Shown: positions 22,458 through 33,733 of the stretch, one piece after another | How the letters are laid out: every line of letters starts with the position of its first letter | Position numbering within the stretch: the stretch's first letter is position 1 | Origin: Nicotiana tabacum | Taxonomy: Eukaryota > Streptophyta > Magnoliopsida > Solanales > Solanaceae | DNA length: 64,000 nt | NCBI RefSeq assembly: GCF_000715075.1 | Contig: NC_134095.1 | Coordinates: 44,990,806 to 45,054,805, forward strand | Direction: 5' to 3' | The notes under the pieces: model-generated | Databases searched by the model: none | What the model was told of the DNA's origin: nothing | The model's input: the letters and a program-made list of their open reading frames with translations, nothing else | Made by a program: the position numbers and the translations under genes

Positions 22458-23153
22458 TACCTTTTAGGTTCTTACCAAACGAACTTGTTTTGTGAATTAG
22501 TCTTAAGCATGCTTTATCCTGTGCACCCTCCCCTCATTTGGATTAAACTGCCTATTTTCAAGTATTTATGATTTTCTTTATTTCCTGAAACTGACTTGTC
22601 TCTTTGTTTTTTTTCTTGTAACCGTCTCTCAATTATTTAAATGTTGTATTTATTTTTCCTTACATGGAAATACTTGACTACATGTTATTAACTGCTGCAT
22701 AAATCATGCTCCACATCATATTCCACTCGTGCATATCAAATCCTATAGCAACGCTTTAATGAGTGGTTGCACTCTTCCTATTTACTACCCTTAAATTTGA
22801 AAAGGCTTATTTGCGGTAAAACTAGTCGATTAGCGGTGCAATCGACGGTTCCGTGCGTTCCCCCTCGAGTTGTCCGCTTGAGGGTACCAGTCTAAAACCC
22901 CATAGAAACCTTACTCTGGTTAAAATTGTGCATGCATCATGGTTAAACCTAGTCGGATCAGTTATGTTGTCCACATAATGATCCTTTAAGATAAGCCTTA
23001 TCCAAAAGTCCATAAGGTTTTCCATAATCCCAACGGACACAATCATGTTCTGTGCATTAATTTGGAGAACTAAATGCCGATATGTTGATCGTAAATGTAT
23101 AAATAGTCGAGTCTGGTGGGGGGTAAGTCCTAACCCTTTTGTTTTTGCAGAAA
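22458..23153 (+). other. Element B 5' untranslated leader
   Basis: No ORF with a domain. It ends in a pyrimidine-rich tract and TTTTTGCAG (23142-23150) immediately before AAAATG, which looks like a 3' splice site. A leader intron is therefore possible but its donor was not identified. Confidence 0.5.
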
Positions 23154-24622
23154 ATGAGGCACGAGGTCCCCAGATTCGGTATGGTTAGCAACATCCCACC
23201 ATTGCTGCTAGATTGGTGGGAGGACCTTTCCTCAAGTGATAAGAAACATGTGAGAAAGTACTTGGGTAACCCGCCTTCCTTGCTAGATATTGAGCCAAAC
23301 AACAAACTGATCGAGGCTGCCACTTTATTCTGGGATAGTGAAAAGGTTGTGTTTCGTTTTGGTGACGTAGAAATGACACCACTTCTAGAGGAAATTGGAG
23401 GGCTTGCGGGATTGACCTGGGATAGTCCCGGGGTATTGGTACCAGAAAACCGTATAGGCAGGGGTTTTTGAAGATGATGGGGCTAAATAAGAATGTCGAT
23501 ATAGTGTGCTTGAAGGAATCTTACATTCCTTTCGAATAACTATACGAGAGGTATGGCCATAGCAAGTCTTTCCGTACCTACCATGATGAGATCTCTCTCA
23601 CTTCTCTGGGTCACATCCATCGCAGCGTGTTTGTATTCATTGTGATCTTCCTAGGCCTGATAGTGTCCCCGATGAAAAAGGGAAGAATCCACACTAGGTT
23701 GGCCATAGTCGCTAAGACTTTGATGGAAGGGATTAATGGACAGACATATACCATAGTCCTAATGATCATAGCCGACATCTACAGGGCTCTGGAGTGCTGT
23801 CAAAGAGGGGTCAAGCATTTCGAGGGTTGTAACTTGTTGCTGCAATTATGGTTGTTGGAGCATTTCCAAAAGGGTCGCTATCGCCAAGAATTTCTGCGAA
23901 GGACTTGGAACGACCATATTGCCTTCCGTCACCCTAAGCAGATGACTTACATTTCATACAGATTTGCTTAGTCGGAAAGCACCAAAGAATGGGTAGATTT
24001 CTTCGGCAATCTGACCAAGGAACAAGTGCAATGCATGTTTGAATAGTTCCCAATAGACGAATTTATTATCAGATCCAGGGATGCTCCACACTTGGTGCTG
24101 ATCGGGTTGAGAGGGATATACCCATATGTCCCTATGCGAGTTATGAGGCAAGCAGGCAGAAAACAGGTTGTACCAAGGGTTGTCAAGATGAGTCATTTCA
24201 GGGCAGACTTTCAAGATGACGATGTCCCTTACAAGTGCCAAGCTCAACATATGTGGAACTACAAAATCATTGTGGAGAAGAACACCATTGAGCCAGACAG
24301 GTATCATGCAGCGTGCAAGCCTCTCTACCCAGCATGGTTGGAGGAAAATCTTAAAGGAATGGTGACCACAGGGGCCGGTCGAGGGAACAAGATCACAGAT
24401 GAGGAAGCTAAAGCTCAAGTCAAATACAACAGGCTGCACAAGAGGGTCCACGACTCTGAGAATGAGCACCGGGAAATACATGAGAGGAATGTGAGGTTGA
24501 TCGAGGAGTGGAAAGAGATGGCAGTCACTTCCAACAGGAAACTGAAATATCTGGAGCGAGGAATAGTGGAACTGGAAGGTAAAGTCATAAAGAGGATTGA
24601 AAATTTCCAGAATGATGGATGA
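23154..24622 (+). pseudogene. Element B ORF1 (plant mobile domain-like protein)
   Basis: Starts at ATG 23154 (MRHEVPRFGMVSNIPPLLLDWW). Frame shifts near 23470 and stops at about 23537, 23969 and 24043 break it. Readable blocks include FGDVEMTPLLEEIGGLAGL, GHIHRSVFVFIVIFLGLIV, KTLMEGINGQTYTIVLMIIADIYRAL and LLLQLWLLEHFQ, then GLRGIYPYVPMRVMRQAGRKQ. The C-terminal ~90 residues are charged and likely coiled coil (ENEHREIHERNVRLIEEW), ending at TGA 24620-24622. The GD(V/I)E...EIG...LxGL layout resembles plant mobile/aminotransferase-like domains found in Ogre ORF1. The role in the element is unknown. Confidence 0.8.
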
Positions 24623-25062
24623 GCTGAAGGAGGACATATGGCCAAAGCCTACTTGCTGCTGGGGTTGCGCGAGCTGGGGGATCTAGATGATGGAGTTCGG
24701 AAGATCGAATCTGGGGAAGGTCCTTCTGGGACCAAATAGGCTAGATTTATTTGCTTTTTCCTAAAAATGTAATAAGGCCAAGTGCTAGTAGTGACTCATT
24801 TTATATTAGTATCGTTTTGGGATTCGTCTATTTTTATATTATGAAATGAAGCATTTATTAGCATTAAAAGTTCTCCAAGTTTATTTATCGCTAGGCCTAC
24901 CTCGGGCACAACGAGGTTCCCAAAGTAGGACATGAATTTACATTTCCGCAATATGTTTTTAAATACTGCAAACGTTTCAGGATCCTTACTGACTTGTTAC
25001 CTTTTTGTTTTTTCTCCTTCTTATTTATATTATTCCCGTCCTCTTAGGTTGGTTCACTCATA
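24623..25062 (+). other. Element B spacer between ORF1 and gag
   Basis: Contains the end of an ORF1-like tail (CCAAATAG, 24733-24740), then AT-rich sequence without a recognised coding block. It ends in a pyrimidine-rich stretch near 25000-25048 (TTCTCCTTC...CCTCTTAG) that could serve as a 3' splice site ahead of gag. Confidence 0.5.
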
Positions 25063-26682
25063 CTGGCCTTATCAGCGTACCACACAAGATCTAGAGGCCC
25101 TCTACCTCCTCCTCCTCCAAACAACAAAAAATGTAGAGGAAAAGCAAAGATAGACGACTTAAGTGGAATCCGAAAGGAGAATATTGAGAACGCAGAGACT
25201 ACAGATGGATGCAGTACTCCGGCCCCAAATGATACAGTATTAAGACTAGAACAAAAAATACTGGAATTGCAATGAGAACTTGAGCAGGTTCGTAACTTGG
25301 CAAACTTGTCACTCACCTTTAATGTCCCTGATATCCACCAACAGAACACAAAGAACCCATCACCTCCTCAGAACACACAAAACCAACAGCCCCAAAATCC
25401 TACCGCACCAAATCAATACGCAGCTCCACCCCAAAATATCAATCCACTACCAATAACAACTCCACCGCAACATCATCATCAACCAATTCAGTATCCACCA
25501 ACCACCACTTACCATACTCCCCAAAACACACCACAACCTATTCTCGATCCCCAAAACTCTACCAATGACCATCATTACACCTAAGTCCCTGGAACCCACC
25601 AAGCAACCCTATATATGTGGAAACTGTACCTCAATCATATACACCAGAATCATGCGAGAAGGACATGCTCATTAAAAACATGGCTGAAGAACTCAAGAAG
25701 TTAACAAGCTGAGTTCAAGGTGTTGAGGGCGATAGAGAAATATAAGTTTTGAACTATGAAGATCTATGCATACAGTCGGATGTCGAACTGCTAGAGGGAT
25801 ACAAACCTACCAAGTTCAAAATGTTCGATGGCACAGATGATCCCAGGGTTCATCTAAGGACCTATTATGACAAGCTTGTCGGGATCATGAAATATGAAAA
25901 GATTCAAATGAAGCTCTTTATGAGGAGTCTTACTGGGGATACTTTGTCTTGGTATATCAGCCAAAATCGAAAGAAATAGTCCAATTGGGCAAGCATGGAA
26001 TCGAATTTCATGGACCGCTTCAGGTTCAACACAGAAAATGCACTGAATGTTTTCTACATTCAGAATCTTAAGAAGAAACCTATTTAGACTTTCTGTGAAT
26101 ACGCTACTTGTTGGAGGTCAAAAGCGGCCAAGGTCAGGCCCTCTTTGGCTGAAGAACAGATGAATAAATTCTTCGTCAGGGCATAGTATCCACAATATTA
26201 TGAGAGGTTGATGGTTATCGGAAATCACAAATTCTCTGACATCATCAAACTCGGAGAAAGAATCGAAGAACGAATCAAGAACGGGATGGTAACAAAATTC
26301 GAGGCCCTACAAGCTACGAATAAGGCACTACAATCAGGGGGCATATCGAAGAAGAGAGATGTTGGGGCGGTAATGGCGGCCCAGGGCCTAAAATCTCCAC
26401 TTACCTATCAGACACCTCCACCCACATACCAATAATCACTGCCTACATATCAACCTTCATCTCCCAGATATTCCCAACCAACCACAGTCTATCACACCTA
26501 TAACTCCCAACTGTCCCATTTCCAATCACCTCCAACTCGCCAAAACTTTCCAAGACCGAGACCCAACTTCAACCGCAAGCCACCTAGACAATACACCACC
26601 ATTGCTGAACCCATCGACCAACTGTACGAAAGGTTGAAAGCCGCAGGTTATGTCACTCTTGTTCCCGCTGTGGCATTATAAA
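25063..26682 (+). pseudogene. Element B gag
   Basis: N-terminal LSAYHTRSRGPLPPPPPNNK then a charged helix LRLEQKILELQ interrupted by TGA (25273-25275). A long Pro/Gln/Asn-rich stretch follows (25340-25583). The capsid region runs from LLEGYKPTKFKMFDGTDDPR to LRTYYDKLVGIM, LTGDTLSWYISQ and FMDRFRFNTENA, with TAG stops at about 25977, 26085 and 26185, then IKLGERIEERIKNGMV. A second Pro/Thr/Tyr-rich part ends at LKAAGYVTLVPAVAL (stop 26680-26682). A CCHC-like GMKGHTTAECRTLEDKI follows near 26733-26780 in another frame. Confidence 0.85.
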
Positions 26683-27540
26683 GTTCATCCCAATGGGTTA
26701 ATCCGAATAAAACTTGTGCGTAAAATTCTGGTATGAAAGGGCACACCACTGCTGAGTGCCGAACATTGGAGGATAAGATCCAGACACTAATTGACAACAA
26801 GGTCATACAAGCAAAGGAATCCAAACCTAATGTCCGCAACAATCCCCTCCCTAATCACAGAGGTGATAGTGTACATATGATAGAGACAAATGAAGAATGA
26901 GACCCTGAGGGGTCGATCGGGCTTATTTGAGAAGGCGATGACTTTAAGGTTGCAGTCACACTTACTCCTATTTTGGTTCAGACTCAGGCACCAATCAAGG
27001 TTGAGGTAACTACATCAGTTCCATTCGAGGTGGAAGTGGCTCCGCCCACAACCACCCCCGCTCCATTCGAAGTAGAAGTGGTCACACCTTTCACTGTGAC
27101 AGTATCAACCGCACCCCGTTCAACTCAAAAGCAATACCCTGGGATTATGTTGCCGAGGCTTGGCAGAAAGGGAAGGCCAAGGTAGAGGAATCTGACGTTG
27201 CACAAGGAATGACAATAACTGGAAGAGTCTATACACCGGAACATTTAGGAGGATCAAGTAAGGAGGCCACTACTAGGTAGCCTATCATTGAGACCAGGCC
27301 AGATGACCTGTGGAGGAAAGTACAGGCAAAGGAGTATTCTGTTGTCGACCATCTGAACAAACCCTAGCTCAGATATCTATCCTGTCACTGTTGCAAAATT
27401 CAGAGGGACATAATAATGTTTTAATGAAAGTGCTGAGCGAGGCTTATGTACCCAATAACATCACTGACAGAGAAATAACCAAAATGGTGGGGCAAATATT
27501 GGAAAGTCATAAGATTATCTTCCACGAAGATGAACTACCA
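26683..27540 (+). pseudogene. Element B zinc knuckle and gag-protease linker
   Basis: After the gag stop, a knuckle-like HTTAECRTLEDKIQ is readable near 26742-26790. A run of VEVTTSVPFEVEVAPPTTT repeats lies at 26995-27110, then PGIMLPRLGRKGRPR and, in another frame, WDYVAEAWQKGKAKVEESDV. KVLSEAYVPNNITDREITKMVGQILESH at 27427-27515 is the usual stretch just before the protease. Several stops interrupt it. Confidence 0.65.
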
Positions 27541-28484
27541 CTTGAGGGATAGAATCACAATCGAGGATTGCATATTATGGTGAAATTTGAAGACTAGTTC
27601 ATCGCCAGGGTCTTGGTTGATGAAGGTTCGAGCCTAAATATTTGTCCATTGGACACTCTAAAAAGGTTGGACAAAGGTTTCCATGATATACGGGTAGGAA
27701 GCATGAATGTGAAGGCTTTCGATGGGTCCCAAAGGGCCACGATCGGGGAAATCAACCTTTGCTTGCAGATGGGGCCAACTTGGTTTGACGTTGAATTTCA
27801 GGTGCTTGACATACCGGCCTCATATAATCTTCTGTTGGGCTGGCCATGGATCCATGCCGCTGGAGCAGTGCCTTCCACACTACATCAAGCCGTGAAGTTT
27901 GAATGGAACCGCCAGGAGGTAATCATTCACGGAGATGGAAGTAACCCCATCTACACTAGTCAAACCATCCCGGCCATTAGACATAGAAGATGGCTAGGAG
28001 GGGAAACCTATCATCACATTGAATGGGTTAATGCTGTAGAAAAGGATAAGTGGTGGAGTAACAAAATAGAAAGCATACTAGCATGGTCTGGATATGAACC
28101 CGGCAAAGGTTTGGGAAAGAACCTCCAAGGTATCACCAAACCAATACAGCTAAAAAATCACGGTACCACCTTTGGGCTCGGACACCAGTATACATGGAAA
28201 GAGTACAATGATTGGTCGCCTCCATGGTGTGGACCGTATTACCCTCTTGAGCAGCCAGTGCCACGTTTGGAACAAGATTTTCACCAAGCTGATACGATAT
28301 GAGGGACCGCAGAAGAAGAAGCACTAGCTGGGTTGAAGAATTTATTCTTGGAGGATGAAGACATGGATTGCAATGCCATAATTGAGGAGGAGGAGGAAGA
28401 AGGCCTCACTATTCAGATTGTGGAGAAGGGAGCTGTTCTAAAAAACTAGACCGCCACACCATCCCGAGCCTGCCGAGTCCCTGG
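27541..28484 (+). pseudogene. Element B aspartic protease with G-patch-like segment
   Basis: FIARVLVDEGSSLNICPLDTL carries the protease active-site block (D-E-G-S-S, where DSGS/DGGS is usual). VKAFDGSQRATIGEI, DIPASYNLLLGWPWIHAAGAVPS closes the fold. About 60 residues on, WSGYEPGKGLGKNLQGITKPI (28090-28150) matches a G-patch (glycine-rich, GxGxG-type RNA-binding segment). The open stretch is 27613-28302, then TGA; family reading continues DLFLEDEDMDCNAIIEEEEE up to the intron donor at 28485, with TAG at 28448. Stop codons at 27550 and 27594 precede it. Confidence 0.85.
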
Positions 28485-28674
28485 GTAGCTTGGCAGAATT
28501 TACTTCTATAAGCCATTCTAGGCATTTAAAATTTCTCGTAATTTTGTTTTAAGTTTTACTTGTTTCAAAAATGAATGCTCGAGCCGTACTTTGTCTGGAC
28601 AATTTTTCAAGTTCTAATCAAATGCATTTGCTCTTTATTATTCACTACTATCTTTACATTTTTCCTTTCTACAG
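28485..28674 (+). other. Apparent PRO-RT intron of element B
   Basis: GTAGCT at 28485 and TTTCTACAG ending at 28674, 190 bp, T-rich inside with several stops in all frames. Joining the ends keeps the frame: ...CRVP, then G across the junction, then IIVIFPDEPVTVTC. Ogre elements are known to carry a spliced intron at exactly this place between protease and RT. Use of these exact sites is inferred from sequence. Confidence 0.7.
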
Positions 28675-29695
28675 CATAATTGTTATTTTTCCTGATGAAC
28701 CAGTGACTGTGACATGTAATGAGGCAACGTGACATGAGAATAGTGATTCATATGAAGAAGATGAGATACCCGAGGAAATTGTCAGGGAGGTTGAAAATTT
28801 TGAGAATAAGCATAAATCCAATCTGGACAAGACCAAATCAGTAAATTTGGGAGACGCCGAGACCATCAAGGAGACCCGCATCAGCATTCACTTGTCACCA
28901 ACAGAGAAGGAAGAGTACATCTGTTTCCTAAAAGAGTATGAGGACATTTTTGCATGGTCATATGATGACATGACCGGATTGAGCACGTCCATAGCGGCTC
29001 ACAAGTTTCCCACTAATCCCATGTGTCCGCCAGTGAAACAGAAACTCAGAAAGTTCAAGCTAGACATGAGCCTGAAAAATCAAGGAGGAAGTTACCAAGC
29101 AGATCAAAGCTAAAGTCCTCAAGATGGTTGAATATCCAGCCTAACTAGCTAACATTGTGCCAGTTCCAAAGAAGGACGGGAAGGTCAGAGTATGTGTTGA
29201 CATCGGGATTTAAACATATCAAGTCCCAAAGACGACTTCCCGCTACCGAATATACACATCCTGATCGATAACTATGCCAAACATGAATTCCAATCCTTTG
29301 TAGATTGCTTCGCGGGTTATCACCAGATTTGGATGGATGAAGAAGATGCAGAGAAAACAGCTTTCATCACACCGTGGGGTGTATACTGTTACAAGATGAT
29401 GCCATTCGGTCTGAAGAATGCTGGGGCCATTTACATGAGAGCCATGACAACAATCTTCCATGACATGATCCATAAAGAAATAGAGGTGTATATGGACGAC
29501 GTCATTATCAAATACAAAAGGGCCGCAAATCATATAGCGGACCGGAGAAAGTTCTTTGACAGGCTCAGAAGGTACAATTTGAAATTGAATCCCGCAAAGT
29601 GTGCATTCAGGGTTCCCGCAGGTAAGTTACTGGGATTCATCGTCAGTTGTCGAGGGATCGAGCTGGATCCATCTAAAGTCAAGGTTATTTAGGAG
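28675..29695 (+). pseudogene. Element B reverse transcriptase
   Basis: Begins IIVIFPDEPVTVTC, then RISIHLSPTEKEEYICFLKEYEDIFAWSYDDM, the standard lead-in. A frameshift near 29085 and a TAA near 29142 interrupt the fingers (VPVPKKDGKVRVCVD). The palm reads FVDCFAGYHQIWMDEEDAEKTAF, MMPFGLKNAGA and the catalytic EVYMDDVI, then LRRYNLKLNPAKCAFRV and GIELDPSKVKVI. A TAG at about 29690 follows where the family has Gln. RT uses YMDD here while element A uses YIDD. Confidence 0.9.
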
Positions 29696-30625
29696 TTACC
29701 ACCACTTAAGAGCAAAAAGGACGTAATGAGCTTCCTCGGACGGCTCAACTAAGTCAGTCAATTCGTAGCACAGTCCATAATCATATGTGAACCCATCTTC
29801 TAGATGCTGAGGAAAGATGCTAAAACAAGCTGGACAGAGAATTGTCAGAAAGCTTTTGACAAGATCAAGGAATATCTGTCCACACCACCAGTTCTGGTCC
29901 CTCCAAAACTAGGACGACCTTTGCTACTATATCTATCCGTGTTGGATGGAGCCTTCAGATGTGTTCTGGGACAACATGACGAGACAGGAAGAAAGGAGCA
30001 AGCCATATATTACTTGAGTGGGAAGTTTACACCTTATGAAGCACGGTATTCTGTGCTTGAACGCACTTGCTGTGATTTGACCTGGACAGCCTAGAAATTG
30101 ATGAATTACTTTTATGCCTACACTACATACCTCATATCCAGGATAGACCCTCTGAAGTACATATTCCAAAAACCCATGCTGACCGAAAAGTTGGCCAAAT
30201 GGCATATATTGTTGAGTGAATTCGATATCGTCTACGTAACTCAAAAGGCGATCAAAGGAAAAGCATTGGCAGATCACCTTGCTAAAAATCCGGTGGGAGA
30301 AGCATACGAACCTTTGATAATGTATTTACCTGATGAAGAAGTATCATTCGTAGGAGAGGACATTACCGAAGTGTATGATGGTTGGAGGATGTTCTTTGAC
30401 GGAGCTGCAATTTTCAAAGGAGTGGGCATTGGAGTAGTTTTGGAATTAGAAATGGGTCAGCATTATCCGGTAACTACTAAACTCAGATTTTCATGCACCA
30501 ACAACATGGCAGAATATAAAGCCTGCATACTAGGGCTCAATATAGCAGTCGACATGAATGTTCAGGAGTTGCCGGTGATCAGTGATTCAGATTTGCTTGT
30601 CATCTATGATACAACATCCAGATAA
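29696..30625 (+). pseudogene. Element B RNase H and archaeal-type RNase H
   Basis: Connection LKSKKDVMSFLGRLN, then LRKDAKTSWTENCQKAFDKIKEYL and LPPVLVPP-type text, QAIYYLSGKFTPYEARYSVLERT (first RNase H). Stops at about 29749, 29801 and 30092 are mostly TAG. LAKWHILLSEFDIVYV and GKALADHLAKNP lead to the second RNase H: GWRMFFDGAAIFKGVGIG, TNNMAEYKACILGLNIA and ELPVISDSDLLV. The DG...E...D residues of this second domain are kept. It breaks off at 30625 with IYDTTSR, and part of the domain's end appears deleted before the integrase region. Confidence 0.87.
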
Positions 30626-31899
30626 GAATTACATTGATCCCATTCCGGTGAGGATCCATAATCAGCCGACATATTATGCTCATGTCAAGAAGGAAGTAGA
30701 TAGAAAGCCTTGGTTCCATGACATCAAGGAGTATTTGTCAAATAGAGAATATCCGGAGCATGCAAATCATACTCAGAAGCGCACACTCCGGAGATTGTCA
30801 AATCATTTCTTCCACAGCAGGGAGAACTTGTACAGAAAACTCCTGATATGGGTTTACTGAGATGTGTCGATGCAAAGGAAGCTTCTAAGCTACTTGAGGA
30901 CGCGCATGCTTGGACCTGTGGCCCACACATGAATGGTTTCATCTTAGATAAGAAGATACTTAAGTCCGATTACTTCTAGATGACGATGGAGACAGATTAC
31001 ATCCAGTATGTCGGCAAATGCTTTCAATGTCAAGTGCATGCCGACATGATAAAAGTACCGCCAAATGAGCTCAATTGAGCCCATTGCTTCAAACGGACAC
31101 ATGTTTATTATGGTAGCCATTGATTACTTCACAAAATGGGTAGAAGCTACATTTTACAAAGTTGTAACCAAGAAAGTCATTGCAGATTTTGTCAAGGATC
31201 GTATTGTCTGCCGATTCGGAGTTCCCGAGTTCATTATTACTGACAACGCCGCCAATCTCAACAGCGATCTAATGAAAGCTATATGTGAAGTTTTCAAAAT
31301 CAAGCACAATAATTCCACAGCCTACAGACCTCAGATGAATGGAGCCGTAGAAGCTGCCAACAAAAACATCAAGAAGATGCTAAGGAAAATGGTAGATAAC
31401 CACAAACAATGGCATGAGAAGTTACCCTTTTCTCAGTTGGGATACCGCACCACGATTCACACATACCGAGGCAACTCCATACATGTTGGTTTATGGTACC
31501 GATGATGTCATCGCAGCCGAGGTGGAGATTCCTTCTTTAAGAATCATACAGGAAGCTGAACTCAGCAATGCAGAGTGGATAAGGAGTCACTATGAACAAT
31601 TGGCCCTTATCGATGAAAAGAGGATGAATGTAGTATGTCACGGCCAACTTTATTAGAACAGAATGTCCAGAGCTTTCAACAAAAGGGTCAAACCAAGACA
31701 GTTCGCACCAGGGTAGCTTGTATTGAAGAAAATCTTCCCGCATCAAGATAAAGCCAAAGGGAAATTCTCTCCCAACTGGCAGGGTTCGTACATGGTTCAT
31801 AGGGTGTTGACAGGAGAAGCACTCATACTTGTAGAAATGGACGGAGAAATCTAGCTAAAGCCAATCAATTCAGACGCAGTCAAGAGATACTATGCTTAG
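30626..31899 (+). pseudogene. Element B integrase
   Basis: The N-terminal part (30640-31060) is in pieces: RTLRRLSNHFFHSRENLYRKLL, then a broken HHCC domain with frameshifts (CFQCQVHAD near 31021). The catalytic core is open from 31065: MVAIDYFTKWVEA, FIITDNAANLNSDLM (second Asp) and YRPQMNGAVEAANKNIKKML (Glu), then a frameshift near 31470 to YMLVYGTDDVIAAEVEIPSLRI. The C-terminal domain reads KGKFSPNWQGSYMVHRVL and ends at TAG 31897-31899. No chromodomain is present, as expected for Tat/Ogre. Confidence 0.88.
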
Positions 31900-32030
31900 A
31901 TTATTTACATTTCCCTTCTGATGTAATTGAACTACGCTTGACCTGATTCCCATTTAAGAGGGGATACATAGGCAACCTTATGGGTTCGGTCATATCATAA
32001 TAAAATTTTGTTTCCCCCCAAGCTCAAAAA

Positions 32031-32218
32031 CTGGGTAGAATTTTGAGGAGGACCCTCAAAAGTACGGAGCAAGTCCAGCCAACGCCATTGCATGCCAGAA
32101 AGTCAATTAAGGAACTGGGGCAGAATTTCTGAAGAAGACTCAGCAAGGCTTATTATCCGTAAATAGTCAAAAGATCATCCACCAAACTGGGGCAGAATTT
32201 TGAGGAGGACCCTCAAAA
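32031..32218 (+). repeat. Three copies of an ACTGGGGCAGAATTTTGAGG-type hairpin repeat
   Basis: Copies at about 32030-32061, 32113-32146 and 32185-32217. The first and third contain TTTTGAGG and CCTCAAAA separated by five bases, a perfect stem. The middle copy has diverged (CTGA...TCAG) but still keeps a short stem. Spacing is about 75-80 bp. Confidence 0.75.
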
Positions 32219-32607
32219 CCCCAATATAAGAGAGTTGTGATGCCTTTGAGATGTGTTACAGTCACTAGTTCATTTATAATTACTTGATATATCAATACGT
32301 TTCTAAAATAACTCTATTTTTATCAATAATTGTATATTTTTCGAAAACTTTATTTCCGTAACAGTCAAGTGTTAACCAGGGGAACTCAAAAAGACTTTCA
32401 GAACGGAGTGAAGCAAGGCCGGTAGATGAAGCACGAACCAACCTCCCCTCACAAACTTACAATTTTTCTTTGAACATAGGCACATTTGACGTAACGATAG
32501 CATTCACAAACATGTATACACAAAGATAATTCACTATCAATCAGGCCATCAGACATCGAGTATACATTTCCAGATAAGACATATCCTATGTCACTCACTA
32601 CTTGCTC

Positions 32608-33130
32608 TCTGCATTAGGCTAATCCCTGCCTCCATAACTGCACGAGGCTAATCCCTGTCTCCCTATCTACATGAGGCTAACCCTTGCCTCCATAACTGCA
32701 TGAGTCTAATCCCTGACTCCATATTTGCATGAGTCTAATCCTTGACTCCATATTTGCATGAGGATAATCCTTGCCTCCATAACTGTATGAGGCTAACCCC
32801 TTTCTCCATATTTGCATGAGTCTAATCCTTGACTCCATACCTGTATAAGGCTAATCCTTGCCTCCCTATTTGCATGAGTCTAATCCTTGACTTCATATCT
32901 GCATGAGGCTAATCCCTGCCTCCCTATTTGTGTGTGTCTAATCCCTGACTCCATATTTTCATGAGGCTAATCCCTGCCTCCATATTTGCACGAGGCTAAC
33001 CCCTGCCTCCATATGTGCATGGGACTAAGCATTGTCCCTCATTGCATAAATATTACTATATTATGGTACTATCTATTTGCTTTTAAATCGGGCTAAGCTC
33101 TGCCCTCCATCTCTCAAGACTAAGACTTGT
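32608..33130 (+). repeat. Tandem array of ~29-bp covarying hairpin units
   Basis: About 15 units of the form stem5-TAATCCCT-stem5-CATATTTGCAT. Stems alternate between GAGGC/GCCTC and GAGTC/GACTC, and at the right end become GGGAC/GTCCC, GGGC/GCCC and AAGAC/GTCTT. Both arms change together, so pairing is kept while sequence is not. Wobble variants such as GAGGC/GTCTC also occur. The loop keeps TAA at its start. The array lies in the sense 3' region of element B RNA. Confidence 0.85.
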
Positions 33131-33733
33131 CTTGTTAACATCATATTATTCCATATCATAGGCTGAAATATCGCCAATCTATCCGAAAACGTCATAGTCT
33201 AAAGGCATTATCTTCATAGCCGGAAGACACCATGCCATGGCCTAAGGATCCCTCAAACTTGCATATCATTATTCAAAAGTGTCATGGTTCGGAGGCACCA
33301 TCTTCATGAACCGATAACACCATTTGATGGCCAATGAGTCTCTTACTGAACAATTCATGGCCAAGGACGGCATGGTCTGAGGACGTCATCTTTAACCGTC
33401 TGAAGACAACCTCCATGGTCCAAAGGGAATTTGCATCATGTTTAAATTTTTACAAATACAGGTTTGTAGTATCTTTTATCTGCAGGTAACCAGTAAGCAA
33501 CCAATATCCTAGCAGGAACAATCTCGCTCCAGTTCCTTCAACCGTCCCGAGCCTTAACTGCTCACCATAGCCACTCTTGCATCCCGCGTCCGTTTTTGCA
33601 ATGACTTCATCGGTATATTCTGCTGATACATCCAGAACTACATGTGGCCTGATTCCTTTAAAACAAGGGATATGTAGGCAGCTCAGAGACTGGAGCCCAG
33701 CCCGTCCGGTCGAAAACTCTTTCATCCTTTCCG

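Noticed and set aside
24092..24622. Stand-alone 176-aa host gene
   Set aside because: It is the C-terminal part of element B ORF1, continuous with the preceding broken segments.
32608..33130. CRISPR array
   Set aside because: The units are contiguous imperfect tandem repeats without unique spacers, in plant DNA, with no cas genes.
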